Assembly: GCA_903632075.3 (NCBI GenBank)
Contig: CAHIKZ030004545.1
Coordinates: 383,501-447,500, forward strand
Direction: 5' to 3'
Source: Acanthosepion pharaonis
Lineage: Eukaryota; Mollusca; Cephalopoda; Sepiida; Sepiidae
Length of the DNA stretch: 64,000 bases
The notes below the pieces were generated by a model that was not told where the DNA came from, did not search any database, and saw nothing but the letters and a program-made list of their open reading frames with translations. Of the stretch, positions 57,990 through 64,000 are shown one piece after another. The first letter of the stretch is position 1; every line of letters begins with the position of its first letter. The position numbers and the translations under genes were made by a program.

Positions 57990-58103
57990 CAATTAATGGT
58001 GCAATTATAATTGGTGTATCATATTTATATTGTTTATGAAGATGTATTCTCGCCATTTAAATCATTAATCTCTATATTTGTTTTTTGTATGAATGATTCA
58101 TGA

Positions 58104-58150
<47 letters not shown>
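57934..58150 (+). repeat. Two (TA)n arrays
   Basis: TA at 57934-57987 and 58108-58150. The DNA between them is AT-rich and unassigned. Confidence 0.95.
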
Positions 58151-58153
<3 letters not shown>

Positions 58154-58205
58154 AAAAAGGCTTAAACTCTAATATTCCATGGTCATAATTTATTCGATTG
58201 AATAA

Positions 58206-58255
58206 ATATGATCCAATTCATCAGACCTTTGTAGGTCTGATGAATTGGATCGTAT
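58206..58255. other. 23-bp hairpin with 4-base loop
   Basis: ATATGATCCAATTCATCAGA (continuing CCT) pairs with AGGTCTGATGAATTGGATCG (continuing TAT) around TTGT, with one mismatch. It lies between TA arrays. Its arms contain TCTGATGA, the first part of the recurring motif. Confidence 0.85.
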
Positions 58256-58392
58256 TATATCCTTACTCTGTCCTGGACATTGAGTTCTACCTGGATTCTA
58301 TCCTCTTGGAATATTTTTTTTTGTATACAAATATATATGTATGTGTATGTATACATATTCATATGTTTTGCATATGTATGTATATTTACTAC

Positions 58393-59497
<1,105 letters not shown>

Positions 59498-59556
<59 letters not shown>
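59498..59556 (+). repeat. (TA)n microsatellite
   Basis: About 29 TA units lying between two converging tail motifs (plus-strand copy at 59345 and minus-strand copy at 59611-59655). Confidence 0.95.
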
Positions 59557-59560
<4 letters not shown>

Positions 59561-59610
59561 CAGAGAAACTTAGCACTTAACTTAAGGGTGTTGGTTCAGT
59601 CATGCCGACT

Positions 59611-59655
59611 TCGAAGTTTCGTGAACGCATTACAGTAATGCTTTCATTCTTCAGG
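59611..59655 (-). other. Retroposon-tail motif copy, extended form
   Basis: On the minus strand: CCCTGAAGAATGAAAGCATT, then ACTGTAATGCGTTCACGAAAC. Inside, GCATTACTGTAATGC is a small palindrome. The following sequence leads into (TA)n at 59498-59556. Confidence 0.5.
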
Positions 59656-59802
59656 GCTGCTGATCAGCGACATTTAACTTTCTATCTTTACCTTCTGACA
59701 TCGAGCAGTTTATGGCAAAAAAAACTGTCTGCTTAAAATGCTTTCCCACAAGTAAACTACTAAAAAAGAACCAGTATTTGGCACCAAAAACTCTTACAAA
59801 TT

Positions 59803-59805
<3 letters not shown>

Positions 59806-59867
<62 letters not shown>

Positions 59868-59914
59868 TATATGTGTGTGTGTATGAAAATTTTTCAGTTA
59901 ACCTGTAGAAAAAG

Positions 59915-59981
<67 letters not shown>
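59806..59981 (+). repeat. Two (TA)n arrays with a short TG run
   Basis: TA at 59806-59864, a TGTGTG run at 59871-59882, and TA at 59918-59981. Confidence 0.95.
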
Positions 59982-59986
<5 letters not shown>

Positions 59987-60002
59987 CATCCACAGACAGA
60001 AT

Positions 60003-60032
60003 GTTTTGCTGTTTCACAGCTCATCAGTGTGG
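60003..60032 (-). other. Retroposon-tail motif next to (TA)n
   Basis: On the minus strand: CACTGATGAGCTGTGAAACA, GCAAAACATTCTG, about 20 more bases, then directly (TA)n. This is the clearest case of motif followed at once by a TA array. Confidence 0.55.
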
Positions 60033-60519
60033 CTAGACATCCGATTGCTTCAAGAATCGGAGACTTTCCCCCTAATCTATCGGCTCGCAGTTGAAAGAAA
60101 GGCGAATTTTTTACGTACTTATTTGGGAATAAATACGCCAATGATTGACAGTGCCTAATTCGGAGAGAGCTTGTAATATTAGTAGCATTAGTCATTGTTT
60201 ACCAATTTGCACTTATCTCGCAAGAGTGCACAACCGAACTTTAGTGTTTCGGGTTCGTATGGAGTTCCATCTCTCAAAATTATCTTGACTCATGTTAAAT
60301 GACTTATGATACATAGAAACCGCTTTACAGTGGCATGTAGATAAACGATAAATTACAAGACAACGAATTCACCGAGGAAAAATGAACGATATAAAATGTG
60401 TTTGACGCTAATGTTCAAATGGCGAGGAAAAACATGACTGATGTACGCAATTTAAAGTTTAATGACTATGGTTAAAGAGGAATCGGACTTTCTGCGAATG
60501 ACAAAACAGAAGTTCCATC

Positions 60520-61072
60520 AATGCCCTGTGGTAAAAGCCACACAAAATGGTCGATCTGTTTATCTATCGTGGAAGTAACTTCCACTAACATTGATGCAAA
60601 TATCATCATGGGCAAAGCGTGTACTGCATTGGAGAAGCTGTCAATAGACTAGAAATCGACTTTGACGGATAAAATGAAACGAGGCATCTTCCAAGCTATA
60701 GCTGTCTTGTTCTATGGCATGGACTTTGTCAACTATAAAGATTATACGTGTTTCACTGTATATATCCTAGACAAAGCATCCAACAAAAAGTATCTGTATG
60801 GCCATCTACCTCCTATCTCACAAATCATTCGAGAGAGATTAAGACAACGAGAATTCTTGAAGAAGTCACGATAAGTTAATCAATGATGTTCTATTGTGGA
60901 CACAAAAAATGAGCCCACTAGTATGACCACTCCATTCTAAACATACATTTATCAAATATTTAAAGATTTAGGGTGCAAGCCGAAGACTTACCAGGTGCGA
61001 TCGCTAATTGCGAACACTGGGAAGAAAGAGTCGTGGAGATATGTGCAGTCGCCAAGCCTTGATGAACATGTT
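60520..61072 (+). pseudogene. LINE reverse-transcriptase C-terminal region
   Basis: Successive frames give YRGSNFH-like and SSTNIDANIIMGKACTALEK, TDKMKRGIFQAIAV, NKKYLYGHLPPISQIIRERL, INDVLLWTQ and EDLPGAIANCEHWEERVVEI. This is the classical LINE C-terminus: I-G-K-A-x-x-A, the DK-KR-FFQA box, LYGHLPPI, L-x-x-DVLLW, EDLP...W-x-E/R-R-V. Stops and frameshifts occur between blocks and the catalytic core is missing. It is related to 23865-24235. Confidence 0.8.
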
Positions 61073-61317
61073 TAATTAAGTACATCGTAATAAGTTATTT
61101 TTATCTTATTAGTTTTACCTCGTCTTATTATTGTTGATTTCTGTTGCGACACTCTGGCGCGATACATTCTTCGAATGCTAAAGCTCATCAGGAAAGATTT
61201 TGAAAAATCAATAACATTGGTTGCCAATCTTATAGACCCGACTTCCATCGACTTCGCTTGAACATCTTCAACCACGAAAGGTCTCAATGATCATGAAGTA
61301 CATACTTTTCAGTCGAA

Positions 61318-61584
61318 TTTCAGTCAGTCAGTTATGTGCCATGCGTGATACACGCTTAGTTGATCATATATCTTTCTATGCATAACCAATGAAGCAGATT
61401 GTTTCCCGCATTAGATTGCCACATTCTCTGGGGTAGACCAATTGCCATCCAAGGCTATAGAACCCGGCTTGTCCTGCTATTTTTATATAGCTGGAAGTAA
61501 GAGAAGAAGAGTATTCATAACTGTCCTAAGGGTATTAGCACGTAAGTGAATGCAATGCATTTGACTAGAATTTGAACTGAAGGA

Positions 61585-61585
<1 letters not shown>
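61318..61585 (-). mobile_element. tRNA-derived SINE (family 1), truncated head
   Basis: In reverse: the tail ATGCCATGTGCC-type at 61330-61345 (complement of GGCACATAACTGACTG), the body GGGTATTAGCACGTAAGTGA (61530-61549) and TTCAAATTCTAGTCAAATG (complement of 61557-61575, B-box region). The tRNA-like 5' head is lost where the (TA)n tract begins at 61588. Confidence 0.75.

Positions 61586-61587
<2 letters not shown>

Positions 61588-61624
<37 letters not shown>
61588..61624 (+). repeat. (TA)n microsatellite
   Basis: About 18 TA units replacing the head of the neighbouring SINE. Confidence 0.95.
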
Positions 61625-61632
<8 letters not shown>

Positions 61633-61754
61633 CAAATGCACAATTATATAATTGTGTATTTGGGAGGCAATCCCAGTTTTATTTTATACATATAATATTT
61701 TTCAAAAGATTTTAAATGCTACATATGTTACTATATAAAAAACGTAATTCCTCT

Positions 61755-61900
61755 ATAATATAGAGATTTTCCAAGCGTAGCTCAGATGTGGCACAAGGTC
61801 AAAAGTATGGGGCATCCAGTGAGGATCGAACTCACTACTTAGTCGTAATTGTTCTAGAGAGACAAGCTTGCTAACCATTACACCACGTCGAGGTGTACTA
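61755..61900 (-). mobile_element. tRNA-derived SINE (family 3), reverse copy
   Basis: Complement of the 26301-26440 element: ACCTCGACGTGGTGTAATGG (A-box region, complement of 61876-61895), TTCGATCCTCACTGGATGCC (B-box region) and TTTTGACCTTGTGCCACATC (tail). It has fewer changes in the A-box than the mariner-inserted copy. Flanking duplications were not resolved. Confidence 0.85.
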
Positions 61901-62124
61901 TTCCTGTATAATATATGGACTGCACCAGCATTGATTAAACCAGATATTGTGTTCAAATTTAAATTATGTAACGGCCAGTCTCTACAGAGCACATGATGAT
62001 TGCGTTGTGCCTGAAACTCCAAGTCGTGTTACCAGTGAAGGAGGATATATATCTTTATTATTATATACTTGATCGGCGTTCTACATTATATCAAGCCCTA
62101 TGTTATTAATACCGGTACTCTTTG

Positions 62125-62127
<3 letters not shown>

Positions 62128-62201
<74 letters not shown>

Positions 62202-62203
62202 TA
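62128..62203 (+). repeat. (TA)n followed by (GATA)n
   Basis: About 28 TA units, then four GATA units. Confidence 0.95.
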
Positions 62204-62307
62204 AAATTATTTGTTATCAGTATAAAATTTCTAATTGATATAGATCCCTTAAGAGCTCTATGTCAAAGACAGAGCAACAACAATGGTATTTTAAGTGTTT
62301 GTTTCAT

Positions 62308-62310
<3 letters not shown>

Positions 62311-62358
<48 letters not shown>

Positions 62359-62385
62359 TGTGTGCGTGTGTGAGAGAGAGAGAAA
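62311..62385 (+). repeat. (TA)n with short TG and GA runs
   Basis: About 22 TA units, then GAGTGTGTGCGTGTG and GAGAGAGAGAG. A tail-like motif, CTCTGAAGAAAGCAAACGTG, follows at 62485-62504. Confidence 0.9.
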
Positions 62386-63484
62386 TCTTTAGAATCAGTC
62401 AGCGTAATACGAAAATGGCTGATATTTTAAAGATTAAATTTAAATGTATTCACAAATGTTACGTTTAGCGCATGCGTTGACGACTCTGAAGAAAGCAAAC
62501 GTGTGAATAGCATTTTCCCCCTTACTCTGTTCATCAGTCAACTAGTTGTGCAACTTTCAAAAGAATCTGACCTTTACCTCAGACTTCCAAAAGTCGTCGT
62601 AATGCAATCTCATTATTATATATTGTTGCGCTAAGGTTATTTGAAAGGTTTGCAAGTTTATTTTCCACAACGTAAAACGCGATTGCAAGCAAACCATGAT
62701 TTTCTCTCTGCAAGGTTCCTTCTGAAAGGGAGACATATGCTAATTCTATAGATTTTATTTTGTCCATTGATACAATACAAAATTAGCGCCTGTTTCAAGA
62801 ATTCAATTCAATGAATAAAAAAAAATGCAATTTTTGTCTTCCATACTTACAAAGTAATCACTACTAACAAAACAGAAATGCATTCAATATAAGCATCGAT
62901 TAAGTGTTTATTTGAGAGCGTTTATTGCTACAGAAGGCTTGTTGGGTCCATAACAGATCAGATTTTATTCAAAATAGTCAAAAATATAGGAAATTGTGCT
63001 AAAATGCTTCAAAGTCGGCAAAAGCTGATATTTTCCCCATTATCGTCAGATATATTTTATCTTCTAAAGGTCATTATATTTATTTAATAATAATATATAT
63101 AATAGATAACAAACGAAGTATCCAATAAAAACTTAGATTGTCAATAATATATAAGTAAATAACTAATAAATATAACTAAGATATAAATAATATTTTTGTC
63201 AGTTCCCCATATATAGAATTAACATTCAAAATTCAAGATTTTACAAGGTCCTCTGTGCCAAACCACCGTCATCGATAAAAAAAAAATGCACAACATTTTT
63301 CAACAACAATTCTTCACCCAATATAAGACCTTAAGATTGTAATGATCATAGAAGCATCCTCTTAGGAGTCTATTCTATAATGTAGTCGTTCTTGCGAAGT
63401 AGGGAATGGAGATAACTTGATACACTATACGTAGCATGGTCTAGGGCTGAAAATGTTTTGAACTGGTGGTTTGTAGATTGTCAG

Positions 63485-63485
<1 letters not shown>
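62386..63485. other. AT-rich stretch with a diverged local duplication
   Basis: Segments around 63215-63400 and 63840-64000 share AACATTCAAAATTCAAG, AGGTCCTCTGTGCC-AACCAC and AGAAGCATC-TCTT-GGAGTCTATT. A direct repeat of about 150-180 bases therefore brackets the Tigger-like MITE and its TA arrays. No gene is present. Confidence 0.6.
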
Positions 63486-63488
<3 letters not shown>

Positions 63489-63530
<42 letters not shown>

Positions 63531-63711
63531 TGTAACCCGAATATAAGAGAGTTGTCGGGACCGGAGAAGAAGTCTCTTATATTCGGGTTTCTCTTATATC
63601 AGGGTTTGGTCTATTTTATATACATTAACACAGGCTCTAATTATGGACCAGAGAAAATCTATCTTATATCCGGGTTTCTCTTATATCCGGGTCTCTTATA
63701 TCCGGGTTACA

Positions 63712-63755
<44 letters not shown>
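63489..63755. repeat. (TA)n array split by a MITE
   Basis: TA at 63489-63527 and 63715-63755. The MITE 63528-63714 sits inside, as expected for an element that targets TA. Confidence 0.95.
63528..63714. mobile_element. Pogo/Tigger-like MITE, 187 bp, inside a TA array
   Basis: Ends CAGTGTAACCCGAATATAAG and, complemented, CAGTGTAACCCGGATATAAG, with TA on both sides. The internal GTTGTCGGGACCGGAGAAGA and ATTAACACAGGCTCTAATT match 43946-44149 closely. It carries fewer internal CTCTTATATCCGGG units than that copy. Confidence 0.88.
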
Positions 63756-63757
<2 letters not shown>

Positions 63758-64000
63758 AATTAATTAATATATGGAATTAAACAAAATGGTTTGAACAGGT
63801 GGAACTAAACATTGTAGATTGTCAGAAAATGTATACATATATATGGAAATAACATTCAAAATTCAAGGATTTACCAGGTCCTCTGTGCCTAACCACTGTT
63901 ATCGACTGAATAAAGTTTGTAAAGGTATAAAACGGTTGATCCTAGATATGAAAACGTTAAGGTTATAATGACCAGAGAAGCATCATCTTGGGAGTCTATT

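Overview
The window looks like non-coding, repeat-dense nuclear DNA from an invertebrate animal. I think a cephalopod, probably octopus-like, is most likely. This is an inference from AT-rich sequence, more than 40 long (TA)n, (TG/CA)n and (TA)n(TG)n tracts, several tRNA-derived SINE families, RTE-like and other LINE relics, Penelope-like fragments and a decayed C2H2 zinc-finger gene. No intact host gene is visible. The longest open frames are microsatellite translations or antisense to transposon relics, and every recognisable protein segment carries stops or frameshifts.

Layout. 1-4 kb: a SINE, GA/TTTC/TA/TG tracts, a C2H2 zinc-finger pseudogene and a MITE with inverted ends. 4-9 kb: very long TA arrays, a GC-rich LTR-like element (5979-7915) and a Penelope-like GIY-YIG fragment between inverted repeats (8179-8652). 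9-17 kb: RTE LINE tails, a 35-bp minisatellite, an 80-bp mariner-type palindrome closely resembling MADE1, a second GIY-YIG fragment and a larger RTE fragment. 17-24 kb: SINEs, the best-preserved RTE reverse-transcriptase relic (19598-20705) and a second LINE type. 24-28 kb: a foldback built from two retroposon tails, then a mariner relic carrying two nested insertions (a SINE and a TTAA-flanked MITE). 28-37 kb: SINEs, a dispersed repeat with an internal minisatellite, a mariner-type MITE, and the inverted partner of the GC-rich element (34740-36695). 37-50 kb: a diverged direct duplication, a jockey/CR1-like LINE 3' half, a second mariner relic that serves as the empty site for both insertions, a pogo/Tigger-like MITE, and an RTE fragment split by a SINE. 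50-64 kb: a 1.8-kb polypurine tract, several foldbacks, LINE ends, SINEs and a second Tigger-like MITE.

What ties it together. The window records repeated transposition. LINE-type reverse transcriptases would have mobilised the SINEs, some of which still show target-site duplications. DNA transposons left short non-autonomous palindromes. Many (TA)n arrays lie just downstream of a short recurring motif of the type CTGA(A/C/T)GA...GAAAC, so part of the microsatellite load may come from retroposon 3' tails. All family assignments come from reading motifs by eye; no database search was run.
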